A stretch of DNA of 64,000 nt, taken from assembly GCF_020886315.1 (NCBI RefSeq), contig NZ_AP025226.1, forward strand, positions 1 through 64,000, given 5' to 3'. Position numbers and translations under genes: made by a program. Shown piece by piece: positions 35,433-45,108 of this stretch; positions within the stretch are counted from its first letter, which is position 1; every line of letters starts with the position of its first letter. The stretch is from Saccharolobus caldissimus. Its GTDB lineage: Archaea; Thermoproteota; Thermoprotei_A; Sulfolobales; Sulfolobaceae. A model generated the notes under the pieces. The model searched no databases, was not told the DNA's origin, and was given only the letters and a program-made list of their open reading frames with translations.

Positions 35433-37499
35433 TCACACAATACCGAAACTAAGCAAAGATCCCTTTAATAATTCCGCATGATTTTTAGCTATTAAAAGAG
35501 AATAATAAAGGGAATTAAAAGTATAATTAGCCTCCCATTTAAAGCCATGGGCTATTGCCCTAACCTTTATTAAACTATATGTAGGTTCTATAGGTAAAGA
35601 TATTTCATTAACACCTCTTGATATACCTCTATAAGAATGAGGACCATAAAATACTTCAAAGGGAACATTATTATCTATATTTAATTTAATATTTAATAAA
35701 TTTGCTTTATATTCTATATGTACTTCTCTTATTGGATTTTCTACGCCTAAAATTACATACTCCCTACTATAATTTTCACTCTTAGTTATTTTAATTAAAT
35801 TAAAACCTTTATTTATTTTTATTTTTTCTCCTTCAATTTCTATAATATCACCCTCTCTTACTACTAGAATTCCCTGATATTCTTCTGGATACTCAAATAT
35901 TTCTTCCCATTCAAATATATTATTTCTTTTCGTTATTATTTCTCTAATAGATGAATTATTAATTATTTTTCTTTTTATTATATTACACTTTTTGTTATTA
36001 TTAACTGTAATAACTGGAACTAAATACTCTAACGACTCAATCATTCTTTGATTTATATAAACTTCTAATCTCATTGGTATTTTACCTATAATCGTTTTAC
36101 TTAATTTTAGAGGAATATTTAATATTATATCAGAATTATTATCTGTAACTTCATATTTGTACATATTGTCATATATAATTATCAAGAATTCTATAGGAGA
36201 CCTAGTAGGGATTCTATATTTAATTGTCCCTAATAATAAACCATTTTTATCTACATGACCTATTACTCTACCGTTATTATTTGAAACTAATAACCTCAGA
36301 TCTTTAAACTCTATATTAGAAACTTCAGATTCATAGGGTATATTTTGAATTAATTTAAAATATTTATTACCTATTACTATATTAAGCGATCCCTTTTTAA
36401 ATTCATATGGCTCGATTAATACAAGTTTAGATCTATTTTCTAATGTTTTAATTTCTATTACCTTTCCTTTTTCAACTGTTAAGTTATATAAATAAGTTTC
36501 ATCTATCTGCAATGTAATCGGAGATTTCACTGTATTATTATTGTTGATAACCTTAATTGGATTATAGTTTTCAACTAGAAAACCTATCGCAATTACCTTA
36601 TCACTAGATAAAAGGTAAAATCGTTTATAATCTAAAATAAATGAATGAACATTTTCAAATTTTATTAGTTCATTAAAATTAATATCATATATGTGTAATT
36701 CATTATTACTTCTTAATATGCCTAACAAATTACTACTAAGATTTACCGAAAGCTCTGATTCTACATGCCTCTCTATTTCTCTCCATCCTGTATTATAGTA
36801 ATATTTTAATTTATCACCGCATAATATTACTAGCCCTCCCTGCATCTCACCTATTAAGTAAGATTCATCAACGCATATCCCTATTACTCCTTTTCTTGAA
36901 GAAAAGATAACTCCTTGTTCAGTCTTAAATATATCACCATATATTTCATTAAATCCTAGGTACTTTCCTTGAATCTTAAAATTAAGAACATTCCCAGCAT
37001 TATCGATAACTTTTGTACCCTCTTCATAGACAATAGAAATATAATTTTTAGATAAATAATACTGTTTACCTTTTTCCAGTTCTATTGTTTTATTTCTTAA
37101 AAAAATATTTATTTTATTTCTATCAATTAATATCTTTTTATCAAGATATACCACATATTTTTCATATTCATTTCCACTAAACAAGTATTTTTTATTTTTC
37201 AAATATATAGGATATATCTCATTATCTCCTAAGGAAATATAATCTATAACATAGTTATTGCTATCATCCCTTATTACTTTTTCTTTACCGTCTTGATCTA
37301 TAGAAATTAGAACGTTACCTTTTCTAAATATCCATCTACCAGATGAAATGTTAATCTTATCTTTTTCAATAGTAATTAAAGGCTGTTCTACAGTATTACA
37401 TACTAAATTTATCTTATTATTTTCATAATTATCAAACCAACAATTGATAATTTCTGGTATATTTAATTTTTGATACAAAATAAAATATGGTAGAGTCAT
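35433..37499 (-). CDS. upsX: UpsX, large protein of unknown function in Ups operon
   Basis: This 688-residue protein is named from its place: in Sulfolobus the first ups gene is a large protein without known domains. It has no clear signal peptide or membrane helix and is very rich in short beta strands and turns (YISLGDNEIYPIYLKNKKYL, KNGLLLGTIKYRIP), suggesting beta-propeller and Ig-like domains. The first half has repeats that read like blades. The ATG at 37499 is only 18 bases from the TATATAAA box, so a TTG at codon 8 (37478) may be the true start. Confidence 0.8.
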   Translation of the reverse strand: MTLPYFILYQKLNIPEIINCWFDNYENNKINLVCNTVEQPLITIEKDKINISSGRWIFRKGNVLISIDQDGKEKVIRDDSNNYVIDYISLGDNEIYPIYLKNKKYLFSGNEYEKYVVYLDKKILIDRNKINIFLRNKTIELEKGKQYYLSKNYISIVYEEGTKVIDNAGNVLNFKIQGKYLGFNEIYGDIFKTEQGVIFSSRKGVIGICVDESYLIGEMQGGLVILCGDKLKYYYNTGWREIERHVESELSVNLSSNLLGILRSNNELHIYDINFNELIKFENVHSFILDYKRFYLLSSDKVIAIGFLVENYNPIKVINNNNTVKSPITLQIDETYLYNLTVEKGKVIEIKTLENRSKLVLIEPYEFKKGSLNIVIGNKYFKLIQNIPYESEVSNIEFKDLRLLVSNNNGRVIGHVDKNGLLLGTIKYRIPTRSPIEFLIIIYDNMYKYEVTDNNSDIILNIPLKLSKTIIGKIPMRLEVYINQRMIESLEYLVPVITVNNNKKCNIIKRKIINNSSIREIITKRNNIFEWEEIFEYPEEYQGILVVREGDIIEIEGEKIKINKGFNLIKITKSENYSREYVILGVENPIREVHIEYKANLLNIKLNIDNNVPFEVFYGPHSYRGISRGVNEISLPIEPTYSLIKVRAIAHGFKWEANYTFNSLYYSLLIAKNHAELLKGSLLSFGIV

Positions 37500-37510
37500 C
37501 TATTAAATTT

Positions 37511-37548
37511 TTATATATTAAGGCAGTGAGTCTATCTCGAAAGAAATT
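37511..37548 (-). promoter_or_regulatory. upsX promoter with candidate UV-box
   Basis: On the minus strand, AATTTC (37543-37548) is followed 22 bases later by TAATATATAA (37511-37520). ANTTTC is the reported hexamer (UV-box) of UV-inducible Sulfolobus promoters, read with TFB3. A hexamer of this kind is common by chance in AT-rich DNA, so the place and spacing are the only support. Confidence 0.5.
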
Positions 37549-37550
37549 AA

Positions 37551-38654
37551 CTATAGCTTTTCCAGATTTAGTTTAGATATAAAGAAACCCTCTGTAGAGT
37601 CAATATGAGGAAATGTTCTATTTGTCAGAATTCCAGACTTAAACGAAGTATAACCACTTGAATAGTTGTTAAAAGGCCTCTCTAGAAGATCATAATATTT
37701 ATCAACTATAGTTTCGCCTTCCTCAGGAAAAAATGAACACACTGCATAAACTAATTCCTTTGCCTTTATGTTAATGGCCTCATTAATTAGCCTTTTTTGC
37801 AAATTAGAAAATCTAATAATTTTTTCTCTATTTAATTTAATCAAAATTGTAGGATCATTGGATATCATACCAGAAGAAGAACAAGGAGCGTCTAATAATA
37901 CTTTATCGCCCTTAGTTAAACTATTACGTGAAGAATCTTGATGAATAATATGAATCTTATCCATATCAACACCGCTCTTTTTCAATAGTCTAAGTTCCCT
38001 TAAGAGTCTAGAAAAATCTATATCTGTTAAGAAAATTTCAGACTTATTCTCAGTTAGCATCATATACAGTGAGGCTTTAACTCCAGGGGCTGAAGAGAGG
38101 TCAATTAACTTATCCTTATATTCTGGCTTAAGGGCCTCTATTACTAATGAACTAGCCTTATCTTGAATTATAACTTTATACTCCTTTACTAAATCCAATG
38201 CTGATAATCTTACCTTGCTTTTCTCGATTTTAATCATATAATATAGATCTTTATCCAATGAGAATTCTATTTTGTAATTTTCTAATGCCTTAATTACCTT
38301 ATCTATATCTGTTTTTAGTAAATTTACTCTAATCCATACAACTTTACTCTTTAAACTTTCCTTTAATAAACTTAAATTAACGAAGTTCTTAAGACTTTCT
38401 TCCATCCACTCTGGAAAAGTTATATTATCATGTTTACCTTCAATCCAATACTTTACTCTTATTGACCTCTTTTTTACAGATGGCAATGAAAAATATGATA
38501 AGAGAAAACGTCTACTATACTCGTACAATAAATTACTATTCACTTCTCTTGGTTTATTATCTCTATATGCACGTTTAAATGCAACGGCAAACGGGTATCC
38601 TCTTTCCTCAACGTAATATAGTAAGCTACTTAGGAATTTTACTATTCCTTCCAA
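37551..38654 (-). CDS. RNA m5C methyltransferase, NOP2/NSUN (RsmB-like) family
   Basis: A 367-residue SAM-dependent RNA cytosine-C5 methyltransferase. The SAM-binding stretch is LSSAPGVKASLYMM, motif IV is LLDAPCSSSGMI (the Cys that aids product release) and motif VI is VYAVCSFFPEEGE (the catalytic Cys). The N-terminal 130 residues are a helical RNA-binding region. Targets may be tRNA or rRNA. It is the only gene between upsX and the 56-residue membrane ORF, and its stop lies about 50 bases upstream of the upsX start. Confidence 0.93.
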   Translation of the reverse strand: MEGIVKFLSSLLYYVEERGYPFAVAFKRAYRDNKPREVNSNLLYEYSRRFLLSYFSLPSVKKRSIRVKYWIEGKHDNITFPEWMEESLKNFVNLSLLKESLKSKVVWIRVNLLKTDIDKVIKALENYKIEFSLDKDLYYMIKIEKSKVRLSALDLVKEYKVIIQDKASSLVIEALKPEYKDKLIDLSSAPGVKASLYMMLTENKSEIFLTDIDFSRLLRELRLLKKSGVDMDKIHIIHQDSSRNSLTKGDKVLLDAPCSSSGMISNDPTILIKLNREKIIRFSNLQKRLINEAINIKAKELVYAVCSFFPEEGETIVDKYYDLLERPFNNYSSGYTSFKSGILTNRTFPHIDSTEGFFISKLNLEKL

Positions 38655-38767
38655 TTCATTATAGGCTTTAAAGGTTCTAAATAATATTTTTAATGTGAGT
38701 CACGTATAGGGTAATATTAAGGTAAAAGTTCAATTACTCTATATTTCAAAAATGAGACGAAATATTA

Positions 38768-38938
38768 ATGAGGATTGTTACAATTATCATAATTACGTTA
38801 ATGTTACTTTTATTTACGGTTATTAATGATAGAATTGCTAGCCAGCTGATTCATTATACATTAATGATTACTTCTCTACTAATTCTCTTTGAGATGTTTA
38901 GACTAATAAAAAATTTCAAGCAAATTCATAGAATATAA
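38768..38938 (+). CDS. Small two-helix membrane protein (56 aa)
   Basis: A short ORF, MRIVTIIIITLMLLLFTVIN..., with two hydrophobic segments (residues 3-19 and about 28-43) and a basic end (KNFKQIHRI). It lies in the otherwise empty 271-bp gap between two minus-strand genes and ends 13 bases inside the next, convergent gene. A membrane-like composition and full use of the gap support it, but there is no Shine-Dalgarno site and no homology I can name. Confidence 0.4.
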   Translation: MRIVTIIIITLMLLLFTVINDRIASQLIHYTLMITSLLILFEMFRLIKNFKQIHRI

Positions 38939-39588
38939 GGATCTATGACATTTTTACATAAACCTTTTTTAAAGCACGTTTGAAAGAAACACATTATAGA
39001 CTGTCTTCCTTTTAAGCCTAATTCCTTACTATACGATAAAATTTCACCTTTACCTTCTTGTATTGAAGCAGATTCTCTAATTATAATCTTTATTTTTGAA
39101 AGAACATTATCAGATAATTTTATAGAACCAATTAGACTTATAACTATAGGAAGATCTCCGCATTGCTTTCTCCATATTTCATCAAGCGAAATGTCAAAAT
39201 TCTCATACTCTATGATTGCATCGCCTTCTTCGCACTTATTATTTTTCATAATTTCAATAGGAATTCTATAATTTGTTAACATACGAAATAGATAATATTC
39301 AGTAGAATTAGAGCCATTAACACAGATTTTTGATATATTACTTCTTAGTGTTTTTAAACCAAGTCTATTTGTAACGAATGCTCCATTACTTATAAATTTT
39401 ATATTTTCTATAAATAACGCCATAGGTAATGGCACAAATGCTAGATCAAGATTTTTTAATTCAAATTTTAATTCATCCTCTTTAACTTGTATTACATCGA
39501 ATTGAATATCCTTTTTTAAAACATTATCTAAAACTGGTTCTAATACCTTAAGCTCTTTCTCATTTACATAGCCTAACGTTAGCTTCAC
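38926..39588 (-). CDS. Periplasmic-binding-fold protein (DUF3834-like), cytosolic
   Basis: A 220-residue protein with the two-lobe pattern of type 2 solute-binding or MqnA-like folds: MKLTLGYVNEKELKVLEPVLD, LDLAFVPLPMALF at the hinge, and DLPIVISLIGSIKLSD in the second lobe. There is no signal peptide or lipobox. It fits the Sulfolobales family DUF3834 as I recall it, described as related to solute-binding proteins. Several Cys near the end (MCFFQTCFKKGLCKNV) are unusual. The ligand is unknown. Confidence 0.6.
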   Translation of the reverse strand: MKLTLGYVNEKELKVLEPVLDNVLKKDIQFDVIQVKEDELKFELKNLDLAFVPLPMALFIENIKFISNGAFVTNRLGLKTLRSNISKICVNGSNSTEYYLFRMLTNYRIPIEIMKNNKCEEGDAIIEYENFDISLDEIWRKQCGDLPIVISLIGSIKLSDNVLSKIKIIIRESASIQEGKGEILSYSKELGLKGRQSIMCFFQTCFKKGLCKNVIDPYIL

Positions 39589-39660
39589 ATAATAAGAATC
39601 TATTTGGATGTGTTATTTTAATTTATCTTTTATAGATTACAAACCTAAAGCTATACTAGG

Positions 39661-40563
39661 ATGGAGAATAAGAAAGTCATAATTTTAGGCGCAGGATATG
39701 CTGGCCTCAATGCATTTTATGAAATTTCAAGAAAATATAACACAATTCTAATATCAGATACCGATAATTTCATATTCTATACTTCATTCTTACGAAACTT
39801 AATATTTAAGAGCAAACATAAATATATAACTAAAATAAGACCTACAATAGTCGATAGAGTTAAAGAAATCGATATTGAAAGAAAAACAGTTAAGACCAGT
39901 AATGGTAAAGAAATCGATGGAGATATATTAATTTTAGCGCTAGGATGTGATAGAAAAGACCAACTGAATTTCATTAGGAAAGTAGTAAGTAAAAATAAAG
40001 TTTCGTTAGGAGTTGAGGACAAATTTGACGAATATCTAGCCATTCAATTAGCTTTTTACTTAAGGAGAATAAATAAACAAGTAGCTTATTACGGATCTAC
40101 TTTAAAATGGTTAGGTGAAAATGTTAGTCATAATTTAATTAAGGTGATGGAAAAATACGGTATAAGAATTGCAGAAAATGCTGAAGATATAATACCCAGC
40201 TGTAAACCTAATGAAGTAATTGGAGAATTTTTGCCGGTAAATGATAATTTAGAATATAAACCTAATATTTTCGTAATTGGAGACTTAATAAAAAGTTTTC
40301 CTAAACTTGGCGAGCTTGCAATGAGAGAAGGATTTTTCTTAGGTAAAAATCTTTCTAAAAAAGGTAGTAGTGTTTTCAAGCCTATTTACATAAATATAAT
40401 AGATACTGGCTGGGGAGAGGCTATTCACATAAGGTCTAATTTGCCTTGGGGAGGAAATTTAGTTAATGTAAAAATATCAAAATTAAGGGCTATTATGAAA
40501 AGAGTAATAGAAAAATATTATATAATTAGAAAAGGAAAAATGGGATTTTTTTACTATTTATGA
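39661..40563 (+). CDS. FAD-dependent pyridine-nucleotide oxidoreductase (NDH-2/SQR-like)
   Basis: A 300-residue flavoprotein with the N-terminal FAD motif VIILGAGYAGLNAFYEIS and a second glycine-rich segment, plus NIFVIGDLIKSFPKLGELAMREG, where the Asp binds the flavin ribityl. It is shorter than typical NADH dehydrogenase II or sulfide:quinone oxidoreductase (about 370-400 residues), with a reduced second Rossmann region. It probably passes electrons to quinone. A 68-base hairpin begins at its stop codon. Confidence 0.75.
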   Translation: MENKKVIILGAGYAGLNAFYEISRKYNTILISDTDNFIFYTSFLRNLIFKSKHKYITKIRPTIVDRVKEIDIERKTVKTSNGKEIDGDILILALGCDRKDQLNFIRKVVSKNKVSLGVEDKFDEYLAIQLAFYLRRINKQVAYYGSTLKWLGENVSHNLIKVMEKYGIRIAENAEDIIPSCKPNEVIGEFLPVNDNLEYKPNIFVIGDLIKSFPKLGELAMREGFFLGKNLSKKGSSVFKPIYINIIDTGWGEAIHIRSNLPWGGNLVNVKISKLRAIMKRVIEKYYIIRKGKMGFFYYL

Positions 40564-40629
40564 GATATCCAGGGACCCTGGGGGGATATCAAGGGGTTCC
40601 TCTCATTTTCCGGGGTCCCTGGATATCTC
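40562..40629. other. Perfect 17-bp stem hairpin at gene 3' end
   Basis: GAGATATCCAGGGACCC (40562-40578) pairs perfectly with 40613-40629, around a 34-base loop containing another GATATC and a GGGG/CCTC possibility. It overlaps the stop codon of the oxidoreductase gene and lies between convergent genes. It could be a bidirectional transcription end, an mRNA stabiliser, a small RNA or a mobile remnant. It is not a typical archaeal T-tract terminator. Confidence 0.7.
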
Positions 40630-40663
40630 TACATATTTTTGTATTAGGGGATTTTAATCTTTG

Positions 40664-41572
40664 CTAAAATGGTATGCCAAGTATGACATCTATGTCAACA
40701 CCTAAACCTAATACTATTGAAGAGTATATATTATAATAAAATGCCTTACCAAAATCATTTTTACGTGAGGCTAAATAATATGCGTAAGCCATTATAACAC
40801 CATGAATTATTGTAGATACTATTGCTATAATACCTAAATTATAATAAATATCACCTATAAAATCAAATATCACAGAGAATAATTGATTGAGTCCTGCAAA
40901 AATTAGCGCTTTATCACCTAATAATACCGCAAAACTGTGCAAACCCATTTGTTTATCAAACTGAGCGTCTGGAATATGATTGTATAGATCAAACCCCACA
41001 GCCCATAGAATAGTTCCTATTACAAAGAACCACGGGATCCTAAGAAATATTTGAGATAGAGAATTATAGTAAATGCCTAACACCGCTACTGCACCACTAA
41101 AAACTGCTAGACCTTGAATTGAAGCTAAATGATAATTTGCGAAAGCAGTATATCTTTTCATATATGGATAAGACATAACTACCAATGCAACTATTGGAGA
41201 TAAAATAAATGCCCAAATATTAATAAAATATGTTATTAAAAAGAATAGTACGAGAGATGATATAATCATAAACTTAGCTTCACTAATTTTAATCGCACCA
41301 GTAACTAGAGGTCTATTTTTAGTTCTCGGATTTTTAGCATCTATTTCAACATCAGCTAGATTATCATTAGTCATACCTGCAGTTCTTAAAAAGAATAATG
41401 CCAAAAAAATAAGTATTAGTATAGAAATAGGTGGTATTTTTCTTATTGCTACAAAAGCCCCTAAATATGCCATAGGTAAGCTAAATAAAACCTGCTCTAT
41501 TCTTAAGAATCTCATAAAAACGTAAAACCTATTCTTAGTATTCTTGCTTAATCCTCCAGGATCCCAGCTCAC
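40664..41572 (-). CDS. UbiA-family prenyltransferase
   Basis: This 302-residue integral membrane enzyme has the aspartate motif NDNLADVEIDAKNP near residues 69-82 and a second motif YNHIPDAQFDKQMG, both needed to bind prenyl diphosphate and Mg. About eight membrane helices are seen (for example ISILILIFLALFFLRTAG, FMIISSLVLFFLITYFINIW). Family members prenylate aromatic rings for quinones or attach prenyl chains to glycerol. In Sulfolobales a role in caldariellaquinone synthesis or lipid synthesis is likely. It overlaps the end of the synthase gene by 4 bases. Confidence 0.9.
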   Translation of the reverse strand: MSWDPGGLSKNTKNRFYVFMRFLRIEQVLFSLPMAYLGAFVAIRKIPPISILILIFLALFFLRTAGMTNDNLADVEIDAKNPRTKNRPLVTGAIKISEAKFMIISSLVLFFLITYFINIWAFILSPIVALVVMSYPYMKRYTAFANYHLASIQGLAVFSGAVAVLGIYYNSLSQIFLRIPWFFVIGTILWAVGFDLYNHIPDAQFDKQMGLHSFAVLLGDKALIFAGLNQLFSVIFDFIGDIYYNLGIIAIVSTIIHGVIMAYAYYLASRKNDFGKAFYYNIYSSIVLGLGVDIDVILGIPF

Positions 41573-43149
41573 ATACTGTATATGTTGTCGAGTACTTTTA
41601 ATCTCTTCTTTAACTGTAAATAGTAGTCTAGTCCATCTATCAGAGCCATAACCGAAGCTTCAATTACACTTTTAGATACTCCTTCAGTTCTCCAGTTAAT
41701 TTTTCCATCTGTAAACTCAATTGTAACCCTAACTACACTTTCAGTATTTTTAATTTCTCCAGGTAAGATAACTCTATAATCTATTAATTTTACATTACTA
41801 ATCTCTGGAAAAACTCTTTGTAAGGCCATTCTTAAAGCTTTATCTATAGCATTAACGGGGCCTACACCTTCTGCTACTTCTAATTGAGAATTAACTTTAA
41901 CTATACCTATAGAAAGTCCACTATTTTCGTTTATTACTTTCCAATACTCTAGGTTAATATAGTTTTCATAATATCCTAATTCCTTTAATGCAATTAAGAT
42001 TGCTGATGCAGGCCCTACATCAAAGCTATATCCTTTTGCTTCTAATTCTTTGATTTTATTTAAGGCCTTTCTTAGCCTCTCATCTTTTTTATCTACTATA
42101 ATTCCCAATTTCTGTAAATATGATACTAAATTAGCAGTACCAGATAACTCTGAAATAACGAATTTTCTATCATTACCAACTAGTGAAGGGTCTATATGTT
42201 CATATGCCCTCGGTACCTTCATAACTGCATCTACATGTACTCCAGCTTTATGAGCAAAAGCGTTATCACCTACATACGGCTGGTAAGGATTAGGTGGAAT
42301 TCCTAATATTTCATAAACTAATCTGGAGACTTCTCTTAATTTCTTTAAACTTTGATAACCATTTAACACATTTAAATTCATTTTTAGAATGAGTGTAGGA
42401 ATTATTTGTATTAAATCAGCATTACCTGTCCTCTCACCTATTCCATTTATCGTTCCTTGAACGTGTCTAGCCCCAGCCTTTACTGCCATTAAAGAATTTG
42501 CTACTGCACAACCTATATCATTATGCGCGTGTATGCCTATTTTTACATGTAACGTTTCTCTAACCTTCTTAGTTATCTCATAAATCTCAAATGGTGGAGT
42601 ACCACCGTTAGTGTCAGCTAATGTAATAACATCAGCCCCTGCACTCTCAGCGGCCTTTACTACACTTAAAGCGTAATCTGGATCTTCCTTAAATCCTTGA
42701 TAGAAATGTTCAGCATCAAATATAACTTTTAGTCCATGTGATTTTAAATACGCTATGCTGTCATAAACAATATCTAAATTTTCCTCTTTAGAAACTTTTA
42801 GTACATCAGTAACATGAAGAGACCATGATTTTCCGAATAAAACAGCTACGTCAACATCAGCTTTTATAATGCTATTAAGACTTGGATCGTCATATATGCT
42901 TAAATCTTTTCTTTTAGTACTACCAAAAGCTGCTATTTTAGCCTTTGATAAAGAATACTTTTTAATCTCTTTAAAGAATTCTTCATCTTTAGGATTTGAA
43001 CCTGGCCATCCTCCTTCTATATAATCTACTCCTAACTCATCTAACATTAAGGCAATTTTTATCTTATCGTTTAAAGTAAAAGATATATTTGCCCCTTGTG
43101 AACCATCTCTTAATGTAGTATCCAAGATCTCAACAGATTTCTTGAACAC
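41569..43149 (-). CDS. cimA: Citramalate synthase-type enzyme (2-isopropylmalate synthase family)
   Basis: Started at the GTG at 43149 (MFKKSVEILDTTLRDGSQG); the longer frame to 43269 adds 40 residues without family support and would overlap the divergent gene. The roughly 526-residue protein has the DRE-TIM signature EILDTTLRDGSQGANISF, YIEGGWPGSNPKDEEFF, HAHNDIGCAVAN and the C-terminal LeuA regulatory domain. The WPGSNPKD form is typical of (R)-citramalate synthases, which make 2-oxobutanoate for isoleucine from pyruvate and acetyl-CoA. It could instead be an isopropylmalate synthase for leucine. Confidence 0.87.
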   Translation of the reverse strand: MFKKSVEILDTTLRDGSQGANISFTLNDKIKIALMLDELGVDYIEGGWPGSNPKDEEFFKEIKKYSLSKAKIAAFGSTKRKDLSIYDDPSLNSIIKADVDVAVLFGKSWSLHVTDVLKVSKEENLDIVYDSIAYLKSHGLKVIFDAEHFYQGFKEDPDYALSVVKAAESAGADVITLADTNGGTPPFEIYEITKKVRETLHVKIGIHAHNDIGCAVANSLMAVKAGARHVQGTINGIGERTGNADLIQIIPTLILKMNLNVLNGYQSLKKLREVSRLVYEILGIPPNPYQPYVGDNAFAHKAGVHVDAVMKVPRAYEHIDPSLVGNDRKFVISELSGTANLVSYLQKLGIIVDKKDERLRKALNKIKELEAKGYSFDVGPASAILIALKELGYYENYINLEYWKVINENSGLSIGIVKVNSQLEVAEGVGPVNAIDKALRMALQRVFPEISNVKLIDYRVILPGEIKNTESVVRVTIEFTDGKINWRTEGVSKSVIEASVMALIDGLDYYLQLKKRLKVLDNIYSM

Positions 43150-43168
43150 CAGACATAGGTGAAAAATC

Positions 43169-43708
43169 GTGGGAAGGTTTAAAAGTTTTAATGAAAATGG
43201 GAGGAAGTCATATTTTATTTTTGGTACAATAATGTTAATACTCTTTTTAGTTATGATCGCTCTTTTCATAGAAATACCTCAATATTTTCCTAACTATGCG
43301 TATATTAACCACATTTATTCAAAAAATTTACGATTTGAAATTATACCTAGCGGAAGGGGTATTAATGTAGCCAATATAAGTATAAATGATTATAATAATA
43401 CAGTAATTGCGTTCATAAAAAATTCTACTACAGTAAACATAACTATTGTTAATAATTCAGGAATTATAATAGCTAATGAAAGAGAATATTTAGGAGTGAG
43501 ATTAAGTGAAGGAAACTATAGCATATTTTTAATTAATACCGCTAATACTACTTCTTACGTAATTTTTGATTATGGTTTATTTAATTATAATTTTATCTCC
43601 TCATTTTACTCATCTCTAGGATTAATAAAGGGAATATATGAAATTATAATGGCAGGAAGTTTAGTAATTGGAGCCTATGCAATAATAAAGGGAATATTTA
43701 GAAAATAG
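43169..43708 (+). CDS. Membrane-anchored protein of unknown function (two TM segments)
   Basis: A protein of up to 179 residues. One membrane helix near the N-terminus (FGTIMLILFLVMIALFI), a beta-rich middle of about 110 residues with many Asn and Thr (VNITIVNNSGIIIANERE), and one helix at the C-terminus (IYEIIMAGSLVIGAYAIIKG). The middle part probably lies outside the cell. The start is unclear: GTG at 43169 or ATG at 43232. It is divergent from the citramalate synthase-type gene. No family recognised. Confidence 0.65.
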   Translation: MGRFKSFNENGRKSYFIFGTIMLILFLVMIALFIEIPQYFPNYAYINHIYSKNLRFEIIPSGRGINVANISINDYNNTVIAFIKNSTTVNITIVNNSGIIIANEREYLGVRLSEGNYSIFLINTANTTSYVIFDYGLFNYNFISSFYSSLGLIKGIYEIIMAGSLVIGAYAIIKGIFRK

Positions 43709-43762
43709 ATATGATTATATAAAAATTTTTAAATACCATTTATATTTCATTTAAATAAAACT

Positions 43763-44584
43763 CTACGGAAATGACTTTATTAAGGAACTAAGCCAAATAA
43801 AAGAATCCGTTATGAAACTAGGGCCCATATGTGCTAAATAATCACCTTTAGTAAAGAATATACGCTTATTAAGTAAAGGAGTTAATCCCCTTTTCTCTAA
43901 TCTCTTATAAAATCTAGTTTTCTCATCCTCACTTAATCTTTTAGGCTCATAAATTACTATATCTGGATCTCTACACAGTATTTCCTCATCTTTAGGCGTG
44001 AAATAAGCATCGCTAACATCATCAAATATATTACTGCCACCTAGCACATAGATAGCATCGCTGATATGAGTAGGAAAGCCTATAGTTATTATAGAACCTA
44101 ACTCAAATTCAACGTATATTTTTACTCTCTTTTTCCTATAGAAATCTATTTTACTATATATAATATTGCTAAGATCTACATACAATTTCCTAGATTCAAA
44201 ACCAGCATTTAAAACGTTCCCTATGAGTAAAATGTTATTTAAGATTCCAGATAAACTAGTAGGAATAGGCAAAGGATACACGTTAAATCCTAAATTCAAC
44301 AATTTTTTTGTAAGCTCTTTTTGTGCACCAGTAGTGGTAAAAATGATATCTGGCTTAATTATCTCTAATAATTCTAAATTAACGTGAGTATAACTTCCTA
44401 TCTTAAGAGTTTTTCTGGCTTCTTCTGGTCTATAACTAAAAGCATCCGTAGCTTTAACCCTATCACCAAAACCTAACAGAAATATCGTCTCAGTTGCAGC
44501 TGGATCAAGACTTACTATAGACTTAATAGGTTTAGGAATTTGAACATAATCGTCTAGAAATGGATTATAAACCTTAATACTCAT
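43763..44584 (-). CDS. BtuF/FepB-like helical-backbone metal receptor, no signal peptide
   Basis: This 273-residue protein resembles the class III substrate-binding proteins of cobalamin and iron-siderophore ABC transporters: IKSIVSLDPAATETIFLLGFGDRVKATDAF, IKPDIIFTTTGAQKELTKKLLNLG, a long connecting helix and a second lobe ending LAHMGPSFITDSFIWL. There is no signal peptide or lipobox, so it may act in the cytosol or be exported in another way. No ABC permease gene is next to it. Confidence 0.75.
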   Translation of the reverse strand: MSIKVYNPFLDDYVQIPKPIKSIVSLDPAATETIFLLGFGDRVKATDAFSYRPEEARKTLKIGSYTHVNLELLEIIKPDIIFTTTGAQKELTKKLLNLGFNVYPLPIPTSLSGILNNILLIGNVLNAGFESRKLYVDLSNIIYSKIDFYRKKRVKIYVEFELGSIITIGFPTHISDAIYVLGGSNIFDDVSDAYFTPKDEEILCRDPDIVIYEPKRLSEDEKTRFYKRLEKRGLTPLLNKRIFFTKGDYLAHMGPSFITDSFIWLSSLIKSFP

Positions 44585-44993
<409 letters not shown>

Positions 44994-45108
44994 GATGTAA
45001 GTACTAATGAAATTTGGTTAATGAATTTTTCTTCAGATTTTTACGGCTATTTACTCCTTATCATAAAATAAGCTAATTTTATTTGTCGAAAGACTATAGT
45101 TATGATCA

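Noticed and set aside
40562-40640. H/ACA guide RNA at the 40.6-kb hairpin
   Set aside because: ACA follows the stem, but the stem is perfect and lacks the pseudouridylation pocket and a kink-turn.
41569-43269. Long N-terminal form of the citramalate synthase-type gene
   Set aside because: The extra 40 residues are unlike the family and would overlap the divergent gene; a GTG at 43149 gives the normal start.
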